This document shows positions 6,390 through 14,022 of a DNA stretch of 37,816 bases, piece by piece (the first letter of the stretch is position 1; every line of letters starts with the position of its first letter). A program made the position numbers and the translations under genes. A model generated the notes under the pieces. It ran no database searches. It saw nothing but the letters and a program-made list of their open reading frames with translations, and was not told the origin of the DNA. The stretch comes from Lachnospiraceae bacterium (GTDB taxonomy: Bacteria; Bacillota; Clostridia; Lachnospirales; Lachnospiraceae), in contig CAJTDN010000024.1 of the NCBI GenBank assembly GCA_910574865.1, forward strand, positions 1 to 37,816, given 5' to 3'.

Positions 6390-7784
6390 TTATTCTGTGG
6401 CAGTCACCGCTCCTGCCGTGTCTGATTTCGTTTTTTCTTCTAGTTCTTCCGTTATTTTCGGCATCCTCTTTTCCAGGTCATACGCTGACCATAACAGTGC
6501 CTGCAGCGCGGCGGAAATGAGAGGGATTCCGTACATCATGATGCGAAGGCCCCATTCGGTTACCGGCAGCAGCGTGGTCGCCTCGGCATCGTACTGGATG
6601 ACAGTCAGGGCGACACCCAGCAAAAACGTTCCCAGGGCGGAACCGGCGCGTTTCATGAAGCCAAAAATGCTGTTCATCGTGCCTTCCATTCTGTTGAGCC
6701 CCAGATACTCGTTGTAAATGGCCGCGTCGAACAGAATCAGACGGCCGGCGTACACGCCGGGCAGCGTGGCGAACATGCTTGCCACGTAGCAGATTACGAG
6801 AATCGGTATGTTTTTATAAAAAATGAAGCAAAGCAGGCAAAATACAATGGAGGCCAGCTGGCCGACCAGCAGGATTTTCTGCAGGTGGAACCGTTTCATC
6901 AACGGCGGCAACAGTACCAGGGCGAAGACGGCGAGCACGGAGGCAGCGGCAAAGACGCTCTGGATTCCTAAGTTTCCCAGCACCTTGTCAAAGTAATAAA
7001 CGGCCACGCCCATGTTGGACACGACGTTTCCAAGCAGGGTGATGAAGCAGAAGATGCCCCAGTATTTGTTTTTGCCGAGCATGCGGAAAATGTCTTTCAA
7101 GTCGGTTTTGACCTTTTCCTCCACGATTTTGACCGTGTCGTTTTCTTCCTTGACGAAAAGCATGCGGCAAAGCCCGATCAAGGTCAGCGGGATGGCGACC
7201 GTGATGGCCAGCCTCGTCCAGGCGGCCGGGTCTTTTCCTGCGTTGTTGACCAGTTGCGGTAGCACGATGCCACAAGAAAAGCCCAAAAGGCTGGTGGCAA
7301 TGTTACCTTGTGCGGTCATTTTTACGATTTGTGCCTTGTTGAAAGCACGTAGCATGAACACGCCCTCGCCGGCGTTTAAGAACGTGTAAAACACGGAATT
7401 TGCCAGTATGTACCAGAACACGATCCAGGCGGTTTTTACGCCGTTGTCCCAGCCGACCGGGCAGAGGAAAATCATGATGACGGATACCCAAGCGCCAATC
7501 AGGCAGACATCGTACGGCCTGCCGCGCCCCCATTTCGTGTTAGTGCGGTCGACGATATAACCGGCGATGATGTCGGTCACGCCGTCAATTACCTTGCTGA
7601 GCGCGAACAAGGTGCCGACCAGTAACGGATTTACAAGGAGCACGTCCGTGCAGAAGAACACGATGTACCCCATCAAAAAATTGAATCCCGCGTCGGACAA
7701 TTCCCTGGATTCCCATGCCCAGAATTTTTTCGTGCCGACATAACCTTCTTTGCGGACTTTTGGTTGTTTTTCTTTGTTTGGCAT
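6390..7784 (-). CDS. GPH-family (MelB-like) sugar:cation symporter
   Basis: A 464-aa major-facilitator protein of the glycoside-pentoside-hexuronide:cation symporter family, with about 12 hydrophobic segments. Family traits are an early SDAGFNFLMGYIVFF helix, the loop-2 region DGVTDIIAGYIVDRTNTKWGRGRPY with the acidic and basic residues typical of the first cytoplasmic loop, and a long central loop. The start at 7784 is chosen because GGGAGG lies 9 nt upstream; a TTG 18 bp earlier would overlap that site. It is the second gene of a two-gene unit behind the alpha/beta hydrolase (37-bp gap). It probably imports the product or substrate of that enzyme, an oligosaccharide or glycoside. Confidence 0.9.
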   Translation of the reverse strand: MPNKEKQPKVRKEGYVGTKKFWAWESRELSDAGFNFLMGYIVFFCTDVLLVNPLLVGTLFALSKVIDGVTDIIAGYIVDRTNTKWGRGRPYDVCLIGAWVSVIMIFLCPVGWDNGVKTAWIVFWYILANSVFYTFLNAGEGVFMLRAFNKAQIVKMTAQGNIATSLLGFSCGIVLPQLVNNAGKDPAAWTRLAITVAIPLTLIGLCRMLFVKEENDTVKIVEEKVKTDLKDIFRMLGKNKYWGIFCFITLLGNVVSNMGVAVYYFDKVLGNLGIQSVFAAASVLAVFALVLLPPLMKRFHLQKILLVGQLASIVFCLLCFIFYKNIPILVICYVASMFATLPGVYAGRLILFDAAIYNEYLGLNRMEGTMNSIFGFMKRAGSALGTFLLGVALTVIQYDAEATTLLPVTEWGLRIMMYGIPLISAALQALLWSAYDLEKRMPKITEELEEKTKSDTAGAVTATE

Positions 7785-7821
7785 TTTAATTTCCTCCCAC
7801 AATGAGCACTTAGTGCCTGGG

Positions 7822-10026
7822 TTATTTTACGACGACTCTTGCGCGGGCCAGGTTTTTCACTTGCGTAAACATGCTCTTCTCGTTTCCGCTCCGTTCGGAC
7901 TTGACACGCACGGAGGCGAAGTACGTTCCCGGCGCGGTAAACGTGTGCGTGACCGTGGCGGTCGCCTTGTCCTGGCCGTTATAATCCTCGTGCGTTATCT
8001 GTCCGCTGACCGGGAAACAGTCGTCTGCCGGAATCATCCGAATGTCCTCAAACCCGAAATCCATGGCGGTGACGGTGCCGACGCCATGCGGAACGACTGC
8101 TTTCGCGGTAAAGGTGACCTTCTCGCCCACTTTCACTGTTACGCAATCGCTTCCGTTTGCCGTTGCCGCGTGGCTGCCGGTCGCCGCTGCCGTATGGTTG
8201 CCGTTTGCCGTTGCCGCGTGGCTGCCGGTCGCCGCTGCCGCATGGTTGCCGTTTGCCGTTGCCGCGTGGCTGCCGGTCGCAGATGCCGTCAGTTTTACGA
8301 TAGACTGTACGCCGCGGCGTTTCGTGGCGTCCTCTTCCAGGTAAATCTGTCCGTCCTCGTAGCGGTATTCGGAGCTTGCCGGCGGTTCGATTCCGCGCTC
8401 CACCCAGTCGGACAGGTCAAGCAGGGCTTGTTTGTGCGCGCCGAGGTAATTGACGATGATGTTGTTTTCCAACATGGCCACGTCGCCGTGGAGGCATTGT
8501 TCCATGTAGTACACGCGGAAATCCTTCTCGCTGCCGGTCGCCTCGATGACTTTTTTGCGATACCAGTCGGCACACCAGGGACATGTACCCTCGTCCATCA
8601 TGGCTTGCACGACAATGACCTTGCCTTGGATTTGCCCGTCCTGCACGGTTCCGGTGCCGGAGAAGGAGTATCCCATCACATTTTTTCGTTGCGGCAGCGT
8701 GGGGCGGCCGTTTTCATCACGGAACTGATCCCATGCGCGGAAGCTTAAATCATCGGGAACCTGGTGCCGGTAGTAGGACTGCAGGGCGATATAGTCCGAG
8801 TTGTCCAGCGTCAGGGTGTCTCCCGGCTTGATGGAGTCCACCACCGCGGTCAGGTCGGACATGCCGTAGCACATGCCGATTGTCAGTATGCCTCCCCCCG
8901 TCTTTGGGTCGGGAATGATTTGGTCAAGCAGCAGTTGTTTTCCGGAGGCTTCTCCAGAGGTGATGGTGATGGTCACTCCCTTTAGGTACAAGTCATCCCC
9001 TTGCGGGATTTCTTCCAGTTCAATCCAGCCGTCCTTGCCGTTGGCCAGCATTTTTCGCCATGCGTCGTCCACGGAGTTTCCCGCGCCGTTATCGGAAACT
9101 CCGTCCACGGGCGCGTGCACGCTTTTTACGACGCCGCTAAATTGCAATCGGTCACGGGAGGCGGAAGAATTCGGGTTCGCGCCCAGATAGCCTGGAACGT
9201 TCCAAAAATCCTCGAAATATCCGGCGTCCTTGTTTTTTACGTTGGGGTAGAGCACGGGCAGGGAGCCGTCGTCAATCCGCCCCGCGGCTTCTATAAACCA
9301 GGCCATTGGCGGGAATCCCATGCGGAGCATTTCGCGGTACATGAACGCCTCGTTTTCCGTCATGTGCCTGCAGGGGTCGCCGTCGCCGCCGGCATCCATC
9401 GAGTCAATGATTTGTCCGAACACCCTTCGAAGTTCACGCTGGGACTGGACGTGCATGGCTATCGTGTTGGGGAGGCTCACCGGCGAGCCGATGACGTAGG
9501 GAACCGCGCCGTCCCAGGCGTTGGTGTTTTCGATGCAGGCCATGGTCTTGTAGCCGCCGCCGCTGCCGCCGTAGACATAACCGTAGGGACGCTTGCAACC
9601 GTAATATTCCATCGCGACCTGACGGGAATATTCCGCGGCCGCCGCGCTGGCCTTGAAGCACATCGTGGGGTCGGCTTTTGAGCCGAACATGAACTCGGAA
9701 CCCATGTTGCTTTCGACGAAATAGGCCCCGTTTTGCAGGCAGAAGGCGATTTTGTCGTCTTCGCCGGTCTTGTCAAGGGATGCCACCTCCTCGTCCGGTC
9801 CCGGGAATGGCGACAGGTACTGGTAAAATCGGCCCTTGAACTGTTCCTTTGGCGGAAAGCAGAAAATGAATTTTACTTTTTTTTCCTTGAACCCGCCGTG
9901 GACGTAGCGGTAGGGAAGGGCGGTTCCGTCCGGCAAAACGCGCTCGCGCGTTTCGTCCGCGTCGATGTAGCTGTCTTGTAAAGTTGGATCTTGTTTTGCG
10001 TCATAAATTTGTTTTGTTGTTTTCAT
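7822..10026 (-). CDS. Tannase-like alpha/beta hydrolase with tandem repeat linker and PKD-like domain
   Basis: A 734-aa protein. The first 550 residues form an alpha/beta-hydrolase of the tannase/feruloyl-esterase kind. The nucleophile elbow YGGSGGG places Ser155, the DEGTCPWCADWY block gives Asp478, and the QCLHGD block gives His513 as the likely triad. A linker of three 16-residue repeats (ATGSHAATANGNHAAA, residues 583-630) leads to a C-terminal PKD-like beta domain (about 631-734, ending THTFTAPGTYFASVRV). There is no signal peptide although PKD domains are usually extracellular, so a cytoplasmic role is implied. AGAGAGG upstream supports the start. It is co-transcribed with the GPH symporter and divergent from an AraC regulator. 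The substrate is unknown; an ester of a plant glycoside is a reasonable guess. Confidence 0.8.
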   Translation of the reverse strand: MKTTKQIYDAKQDPTLQDSYIDADETRERVLPDGTALPYRYVHGGFKEKKVKFIFCFPPKEQFKGRFYQYLSPFPGPDEEVASLDKTGEDDKIAFCLQNGAYFVESNMGSEFMFGSKADPTMCFKASAAAAEYSRQVAMEYYGCKRPYGYVYGGSGGGYKTMACIENTNAWDGAVPYVIGSPVSLPNTIAMHVQSQRELRRVFGQIIDSMDAGGDGDPCRHMTENEAFMYREMLRMGFPPMAWFIEAAGRIDDGSLPVLYPNVKNKDAGYFEDFWNVPGYLGANPNSSASRDRLQFSGVVKSVHAPVDGVSDNGAGNSVDDAWRKMLANGKDGWIELEEIPQGDDLYLKGVTITITSGEASGKQLLLDQIIPDPKTGGGILTIGMCYGMSDLTAVVDSIKPGDTLTLDNSDYIALQSYYRHQVPDDLSFRAWDQFRDENGRPTLPQRKNVMGYSFSGTGTVQDGQIQGKVIVVQAMMDEGTCPWCADWYRKKVIEATGSEKDFRVYYMEQCLHGDVAMLENNIIVNYLGAHKQALLDLSDWVERGIEPPASSEYRYEDGQIYLEEDATKRRGVQSIVKLTASATGSHAATANGNHAAAATGSHAATANGNHTAAATGSHAATANGSDCVTVKVGEKVTFTAKAVVPHGVGTVTAMDFGFEDIRMIPADDCFPVSGQITHEDYNGQDKATATVTHTFTAPGTYFASVRVKSERSGNEKSMFTQVKNLARARVVVK
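8137..8280 (-). repeat. In-frame 48-bp tandem repeat, three units
   Basis: Three consecutive 48-bp units encode ATGSHAATANGNHAAA and variants; the last is degenerate at its end. Units can be gained or lost without changing frame, so linker length may vary between strains. Confidence 0.85.
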
Positions 10027-10096
10027 GTGATTACCTCTCTTTCAAAGCAGGGCACCCGTGTTTTAGGCGCGTATGTGTGAATGTGGAGCTATTATG

Positions 10097-10127
10097 CCTC
10101 AATCACCGCGTTAATTGAGGGAGTTTT
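10097..10127 (+). promoter_or_regulatory. Hairpin with T-tract in the divergent intergenic region
   Basis: CCTCAAT (10097-10103) pairs with ATTGAGG (10114-10120), followed by GAG and seven T. It resembles a short terminator reading rightward, yet no gene ends here. On the left strand it lies just upstream of the hydrolase gene, so a role as operator or attenuator is possible. The long frame across 10081-10401 shows no family resemblance. Confidence 0.4.
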
Positions 10128-10285
10128 TTTGGAACTGTCGACAGCGCATGTTCTTTGCCCTGAACGAATTATCGCATGGAAATGTCCTTCCGCAGGATAT
10201 CCTGATTTGCTAAACAGGGAAAAAATTCGCTTTTGTTGGAAGAGACTCATGGACGGGTTTTATACCATAAAGGTGGATTTTTGTC

Positions 10286-10314
10286 TTTTCATGGCCGGGA
10301 ATTTTCTATATAAT
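10286..10314 (+). promoter_or_regulatory. Candidate promoter of the AraC-type regulator gene
   Basis: TATAAT (10309-10314) lies within TATATAATAT, with a weak -35 TTTTCA (10286-10291) at 17 bp. It is separated from the gene start at 10562 by MITE copy 2. Confidence 0.45.
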
Positions 10315-10382
10315 ATAAAAAGGTGTTTTGCGGACTCCGGTCAATCACTGCGTTGGCTGGCCGGGATGCGGCGTGGATATTT

Positions 10383-10530
10383 GTTACAATTCACGGCCTA
10401 ACCGGCCGTGGATTGTAACGGCATCCAGCCATCTAAAATTGCCTCCGGCAATGGGCTGGATGCCCACTGGCACCATCACTTTATCGGACGGTGGCTGTGC
10501 GGCGGGGCGCACAGCCCCGTGAATAGTAAC
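10383..10530 (-). mobile_element. 148-bp MITE-like element, copy 2 (inverted)
   Basis: The same element as at 4306-4453, in reverse orientation and exactly the same length. It is bounded by GTTACAATTCACGG and CCGTGAATAGTAAC and flanked by a perfect 8-bp duplication GGATATTT (10375-10382 and 10531-10538). It lies 31 bp before the AraC-type gene, between that gene and its likely promoter. Confidence 0.9.
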
Positions 10531-10561
10531 GGATATTTGCCACGGGAATGGAGGAAACGGC

Positions 10562-11569
10562 ATGAATTTGGAGAATACGGCGGAACGTCTGGCTGGTTTG
10601 GCTTCGTTATTGTATGCAGGATGTGGCCTGCCGGCCTGGTGTTTTGACAAAGAGGGCGGACTGTATTTTACGACCAGCGCTTATGGCAAGGAACTGGGGA
10701 TGTTTTTGGAGATTGGCGGCTGCAAGGAGTTCGCGATGACGAAAGGAACAGAGCATGACAGGCCTTTTGTCATGAGTGACGCGCTGGGAATGGTCTGGGT
10801 GGGGGAGTTTGTCGAGTTGACGGAAGATATCGGCAGGACTCTTGTGCTGATGGGACCCGCGTTTTATTCGGAAACGTCTTTGCAGGTCATCAGGGAGGGG
10901 AACATGGCTTATGAAAATATTGTCGGCGACAATTACCTGCAAAAGCCGCCAAGAAATTACATGACGGGGGACTCCCTGCGGGAGGCGAAGGACATTTTAA
11001 TTATATTTACCTCCCAATGCTGCAATGCCGCCATCGAGGGCAAGATGTCCATCAAGGCGGCGAAGGAACTGGAAGCGGCGTTTATTCATAAAATTGAAAA
11101 AAGCAGGACCGTCACGCAGCTGACCGGCCTGCGCCACCAAATCATGCAGGAGTATATTTCCAAGGTTCATGAGCTTCGCCTCGTGTCGGAGATTTCCCGT
11201 CCGATTCGCCTTTGCTGTGATTACGTGAACGCCCATTTCATGGAACCGATGAAGCTTGGGGACATTGCCAAAGAGGTCGGGTACACGGAATATTATTTGA
11301 CGCGCAAGTTTCAGCGGGAGATGGGAGAGCGGTTGTGGGATTATGTCCGCAATGTCAGGCTGGACTACGCGAAAATATTGCTCATCAGCACGGAATGTAC
11401 CGTCCAGGAAATCAGCGAGCGGTGTCAGTTCGGATCGCGCAATTATTTCACCCGCATGTTCCGGGCGAGGGAGGGCGCAAGCCCAAAGGAATACCGGGAG
11501 CGGGCGAGGAACCTGGACTTGCCGGGAGATGGCACGTGGGTGAAAATGAATTCGGTAAAAAATAAGTGA
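10562..11569 (+). CDS. AraC-family transcriptional regulator
   Basis: A 335-aa regulator. The C-terminal 100 residues form the two helix-turn-helix units of AraC proteins: MKLGDIAKEVGYTEYYLTRK is the first and VQEISERCQFGSRNYFTRMF the second, followed by the family's SPKEYRE ending. The N-terminal 200 residues are a probable sensor domain (CFDKEGGLYFTTS, MVWVGEFVEL) of a type I do not identify further. GGAGG 8 nt before the ATG supports the start. It is divergent from the hydrolase-symporter pair and is its likely activator. The 535-bp intergenic region contains a MITE directly upstream of the gene. Confidence 0.9.
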   Translation: MNLENTAERLAGLASLLYAGCGLPAWCFDKEGGLYFTTSAYGKELGMFLEIGGCKEFAMTKGTEHDRPFVMSDALGMVWVGEFVELTEDIGRTLVLMGPAFYSETSLQVIREGNMAYENIVGDNYLQKPPRNYMTGDSLREAKDILIIFTSQCCNAAIEGKMSIKAAKELEAAFIHKIEKSRTVTQLTGLRHQIMQEYISKVHELRLVSEISRPIRLCCDYVNAHFMEPMKLGDIAKEVGYTEYYLTRKFQREMGERLWDYVRNVRLDYAKILLISTECTVQEISERCQFGSRNYFTRMFRAREGASPKEYRERARNLDLPGDGTWVKMNSVKNK

Positions 11570-11643
11570 CATATACTTAATTTTTGATTGAAATTAAGTG
11601 GAAGCTTTGGGGTGCTAGATAAAATAGAAACATCGCCAGATTG

Positions 11644-11818
11644 ATGAGACAGTATGAGACGTTTGAACTGGCGTTTTCCGGCGCGGCACCGAAGGGCAGC
11701 GAGGCACAAGTAAATCAGGAAGCGGTATTTGAAAACGGGGAGACAAAGGTTCGCGCGAAAGGGTTTTATGCCGGAAACAGTACATACAAGGTACGTTTGT
11801 TATTTTACAGCTGTGTTT
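11644..11818 (+). pseudogene. DUF5060-like N-terminal fragment of a glycoside hydrolase
   Basis: The frame beginning at ATG 11644 (RQYETFELAFSG, then ENGETKVRAKGFYAGNSTYKVR) has the pattern of the DUF5060 beta domain that precedes DUF4038/GH-type catalytic domains: W/YxxFE, then GFYxGxxxYxVRF. After about 58 residues the likeness ends, and the frame simply runs on into the next gene. No catalytic domain follows. It is a short relic of a carbohydrate-active enzyme. Confidence 0.5.
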
Positions 11819-11832
11819 TGCGAATCGCTTCT

Positions 11833-11860
11833 TTGTTTTTGGTGGGAAATGTGGTATACT
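11833..11860 (+). promoter_or_regulatory. Promoter of the TfoX-N gene
   Basis: TTGTTT (11833-11838), a 16-bp spacer and TATACT (11855-11860) preceded by TGTGG, an extended -10. It is 33 bp before the start codon at 11893. Confidence 0.6.
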
Positions 11861-11892
11861 TCATCTGGGAACGTATAAGGAGGAAGTTGGAA

Positions 11893-12231
11893 ATGGCATC
11901 AAAAGTGGAATTTGTGGAGTTCGTGGTGGACCAGCTGCAGGAGGCGGGAACCATCACGTACAAGAAAATGTTTGGGGAATATGGGCTTTACTGCAACGGA
12001 AAGATTTTTTCGCTGATTTGTGACGACCAGTTTTTCGTAAAAATAACCAAGGCGGGGCGGGAGACTTGTCCCGGACTTATGGAAGCGCCACCTTACGAAG
12101 GAGCGAAAAACTATTTCCTCGTCGAGGACGTGGAAGACAGGGAAACGCTGACCAGGCTGGTGGTGGCGACTTGCTCGGAACTTCCCGAGCCGAAACCGAA
12201 GAAACCGAAAACGGTGAAAACCAGCTCGTAA
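11893..12231 (+). CDS. TfoX N-terminal domain protein
   Basis: A 112-aa protein with the TfoX_N fold: FVVDQLQEAGTITYKKMFGEYGLYCNGKIFSLICDDQFFVKIT is the typical core, with the conserved KKMFGEYGLYCNGK motif at residues about 23-36. The start is fixed by AAGGAGG (11877-11883) 9 nt upstream. An in-frame upstream extension belongs to the DUF5060 relic. Stand-alone TfoX-N proteins are common in Clostridia with no proven role; the competence activator TfoX itself is a proteobacterial two-domain protein. The Lys/Pro-rich tail ends inside a dispersed repeat. It has its own promoter. Confidence 0.85.
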   Translation: MASKVEFVEFVVDQLQEAGTITYKKMFGEYGLYCNGKIFSLICDDQFFVKITKAGRETCPGLMEAPPYEGAKNYFLVEDVEDRETLTRLVVATCSELPEPKPKKPKTVKTSS

Positions 12232-12276
12232 ACGCTCCGCTTGTTGCTCGTATCGCCGCTTGAAATGAAGCGGCTC
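12219..12276 (-). repeat. REP-like dispersed repeat, copy B (inverted)
   Basis: An inverted copy of 1860-1915, including the hairpin GCCGCTT-6 nt-AAGCGGC (12255-12274). It overlaps the final codons and stop of the TfoX-N gene. Confidence 0.7.
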
Positions 12277-12374
12277 GATTCTTGTTTTTCCGGGAAAATA
12301 GTGATTCTCGTTTTGTGTCGTGTACTTTTTCAGGCCAAAAGGTTATGATGATTGCGAAAGGAGGACACGGATTA

Positions 12375-12722
12375 ATGGATCAAAAGAAGGTCGGGGCGTT
12401 CATGAAAGAGCTCCGCAATGAGAAACAGTTGACACAAGAACAACTGGCCGAGATGTTTGGCGTGACGAACCGTAGTGTCTCAAGATGGGAGAACGGCGTG
12501 AACATGCCGGATTTCGGCGTGGTCATCGAAATGGCAAATTATTATGACGTCAGCATCGAGGAAATTTTGGACGGGGAAAGGAGAAAGGAAATGGTTGACA
12601 AGGAAGATGTATCATTGGGACTGGTGTTCGGCATGCTACTGGTCGGCGCGTTGTTCACGAGCCGTTACGGGGGTAAGGCTCAGGCGTTCAAGCAGAAGTT
12701 GCTACGCAAGGGTAATGTATGA
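12375..12722 (+). CDS. XRE-family regulator with C-terminal hydrophobic helix
   Basis: A 115-aa protein beginning MDQKKVGAFMKELRNEKQ. A standard XRE helix-turn-helix follows (LTQEQLAEMFGVTNRSVSRWENG, residues about 19-41), then PDFGVVIEMANYYDVSIEEILDGER. After residue 75 a hydrophobic stretch (LGLVFGMLLVGALF) suggests a membrane helix, as in Clostridial XRE regulators with membrane tails. AAAGGAGG upstream of 12375 fixes the start. It is followed 25 bp later by a small membrane-protein gene, with which it probably forms an operon ending at the terminator at 12943. Confidence 0.85.
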   Translation: MDQKKVGAFMKELRNEKQLTQEQLAEMFGVTNRSVSRWENGVNMPDFGVVIEMANYYDVSIEEILDGERRKEMVDKEDVSLGLVFGMLLVGALFTSRYGGKAQAFKQKLLRKGNV

Positions 12723-12747
12723 AAGCGGTGGACGTGGGAGGTTGAGA

Positions 12748-12933
12748 ATGATGGTAAAATGGAACCTGACGATGTGCAAAGTCATAAGCACCGTGTTGCT
12801 TGTGGTGGGAATCCTCTTTCTGGTCGTGGCACTCTTAGGGCATGAGAGCGGATATTCGACGGCCACGGCGTGTCTTGCGGCCGCGGCGTGTACGAGGATG
12901 AGACTAAGGAAAAAATCTGAAGAAGAGCGTTAA
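12748..12933 (+). CDS. Small membrane protein, 61 aa
   Basis: I do not recognise a family. The product has a strong hydrophobic helix (residues about 11-31, KVISTVLLVVGILFLVVALL), a second weaker hydrophobic stretch (40-49) and a basic tail. GGGAGG about 7 nt before ATG 12748 supports translation; the next codon is also ATG. The preceding XRE gene and the following terminator suggest a two-gene operon in which the small protein may be the regulated partner. Confidence 0.65.
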   Translation: MMVKWNLTMCKVISTVLLVVGILFLVVALLGHESGYSTATACLAAAACTRMRLRKKSEEER

Positions 12934-12942
12934 GTGAAACAT

Positions 12943-12983
12943 CAACTGTTTTAGGGAAGAAACACCTAAGACAGTTGTCTTTT
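12943..12983 (+). terminator. Rho-independent terminator
   Basis: CAACTGTTTTAGG (12943-12955) pairs with CCTAAGACAGTTG (12965-12977) with one wobble, then TCTTTTT. It ends the XRE/membrane-protein operon. Confidence 0.85.
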
Positions 12984-12999
12984 TGAAAATAAGCGGTTC

Positions 13000-13094
13000 G
13001 TTACTTTTCACGGGGTGGGGAAATAAGGAACCTGGCATCATGCAAGCAAGCTTGCAGCGCCAATTCCTTATTTCCCCACCCCGTCAACGGTAAC
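13000..13094. mobile_element. 95-bp MITE-like element related by its ends
   Basis: The ends GTTACTTTTCACGGGG and CCCCGTCAACGGTAAC match the GTTAC-type ends of the 148-bp elements. A 20-bp perfect arm (13011-13030 with 13064-13083) makes it a near-continuous hairpin. The flanks AGCGGTTC (12992-12999) and GGCGATTC (13095-13102) agree at 6 of 8 positions, as an aged target duplication would. Confidence 0.75.
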
Positions 13095-13122
13095 GGCGAT
13101 TCTAGGCAAATTAAAAATATTC

Positions 13123-13151
13123 TTGACAAACCGGGGGCAAGTGGGTAGACT
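13123..13151 (+). promoter_or_regulatory. Promoter of the hemerythrin gene
   Basis: TTGACA (13123-13128), 17-bp spacer and TAGACT (13146-13151). The spacer includes GGGGGCAAGT (13133-13142), nearly identical to GGGGGCAGGT in the MerR-type promoter at 1284-1314. It leaves a leader of roughly 125 nt. Confidence 0.65.
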
Positions 13152-13227
13152 GTACTTATATTGAAGGTGATATTTGCCATCGGCATAGGAACTTGTCAGG
13201 CGGTTGTTTTTGGGCCGTGGTATCATT

Positions 13228-13270
13228 GGGGGCAAAATACCTTTTGCCCCCGGTATCATCATTATGATAC
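13228..13270 (+). promoter_or_regulatory. Structured 5' leader of the hemerythrin gene
   Basis: GGGGGCAAAA (13228-13237) and TTTTGCCCCC (13242-13251) form a perfect 10-bp stem with a 4-nt loop. GTATCAT (13253-13259) and ATGATAC (13264-13270) form a second hairpin abutting the GGGAGG ribosome site. No T-tract follows, so control of translation or mRNA stability is more likely than termination. Confidence 0.55.
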
Positions 13271-13283
13271 GGGAGGTAGAAAG

Positions 13284-13706
13284 ATGAGAGCGGAATTTGA
13301 CGAGACATTGGTAACGGGAAACGAGATGATTGATTCCCAGCATAAGGAGCTGATTGGGAAGATTAACAAGCTCCTGGACAGCTGCGAGGCGGGAAATGAC
13401 AAGCTGGCGGCGGTGAAGACGTTGGATTATCTGGCCGACTACACGGATTTTCATTTCTCAGCGGAGGAAAAGCTGCAGGAGGAAATCGAGTATCCGGGAA
13501 TTGCGGAGCATAAAAAGGAGCATGAGAACTTGCGGCAGGTCGTGACGGACCTGCACGACATGCTGGTGGAGGAAGAAGGACCGACAGAGGCGTTCGTGGA
13601 GCAAGTGAACAAGAACGTGATAGAATGGCTGTACCGCCATATCAAGGGCTTCGACCGTTCCGTCGCGGAGTACAAGTACATGCGCGAGAACGGCGGGCGG
13701 CTGTAA
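13284..13706 (+). CDS. Bacteriohemerythrin
   Basis: A 140-aa four-helix di-iron protein. All seven usual ligands are in place: His20 (DSQHKEL), His57 and Glu61 (DFHFSAEE), His76 and His80 (EHKKEH), His119 and Asp124 (YRHIKGFD). It binds oxygen reversibly and in anaerobes is linked to oxygen sensing, storage or scavenging in the cytoplasm. GGGAGG 8 nt upstream fixes the start at 13284; an upstream extension would translate the structured leader. The gene stands alone with its own promoter and long leader. Confidence 0.92.
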   Translation: MRAEFDETLVTGNEMIDSQHKELIGKINKLLDSCEAGNDKLAAVKTLDYLADYTDFHFSAEEKLQEEIEYPGIAEHKKEHENLRQVVTDLHDMLVEEEGPTEAFVEQVNKNVIEWLYRHIKGFDRSVAEYKYMRENGGRL

Positions 13707-14022
13707 AAGGCGGTTGGATGTTACGATTCGGCCTTGGCCGGACTGTCACGGTTAGATACGGCGGTGTTTTGGAGAGGGACATCTGCAGATTATGGAAACA
13801 TGGTTCGCGGATGTCTTTTCGCTATGGGAAGGGCGATAGCCCGGATTGCGTATGCGGATTGCGAACGCGGGAGGCGGTTGCGAGAGCGCTTTGCATGAAG
13901 CGGGCGACTTTTATTCTATAAAAACGAAGTGTGCGCGGATACCTTGCGCGAATGTGGAAAATGTGGCAATATGTGCGGCATGAGCATGCACAAAAATGAG
14001 TCATTTGAAAGGAAAATTTGAA
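13707..14022. other. Intergenic stretch with no supportable gene
   Basis: The 316 bp between the hemerythrin and nitroreductase genes contain GC-rich short repeats (CGGATTGCG twice, 13852-13866 region). A sequence AATGTGGCAATAT near 13960-13972 could be an extended -10 region for the next gene. A frame across 13625-13921 has no family resemblance and no ribosome site. Confidence 0.45.

Noticed and set aside
8137-8280. CRISPR-like array
   Set aside because: The repeats are contiguous 48-bp coding units without spacers.
7750-9681. Several long plus-strand frames opposite the hydrolase gene
   Set aside because: They are the complementary strand of a GC-rich gene; they have no ribosome sites or family features.
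10081-10401. 106-codon plus-strand frame in the intergenic region before the AraC-type gene
   Set aside because: It reads through a T-tract hairpin, a promoter-like site and into a MITE, and shows no family resemblance.
13625-13921. 98-codon frame overlapping the end of the hemerythrin gene
   Set aside because: Arg-rich shadow frame without start signal.
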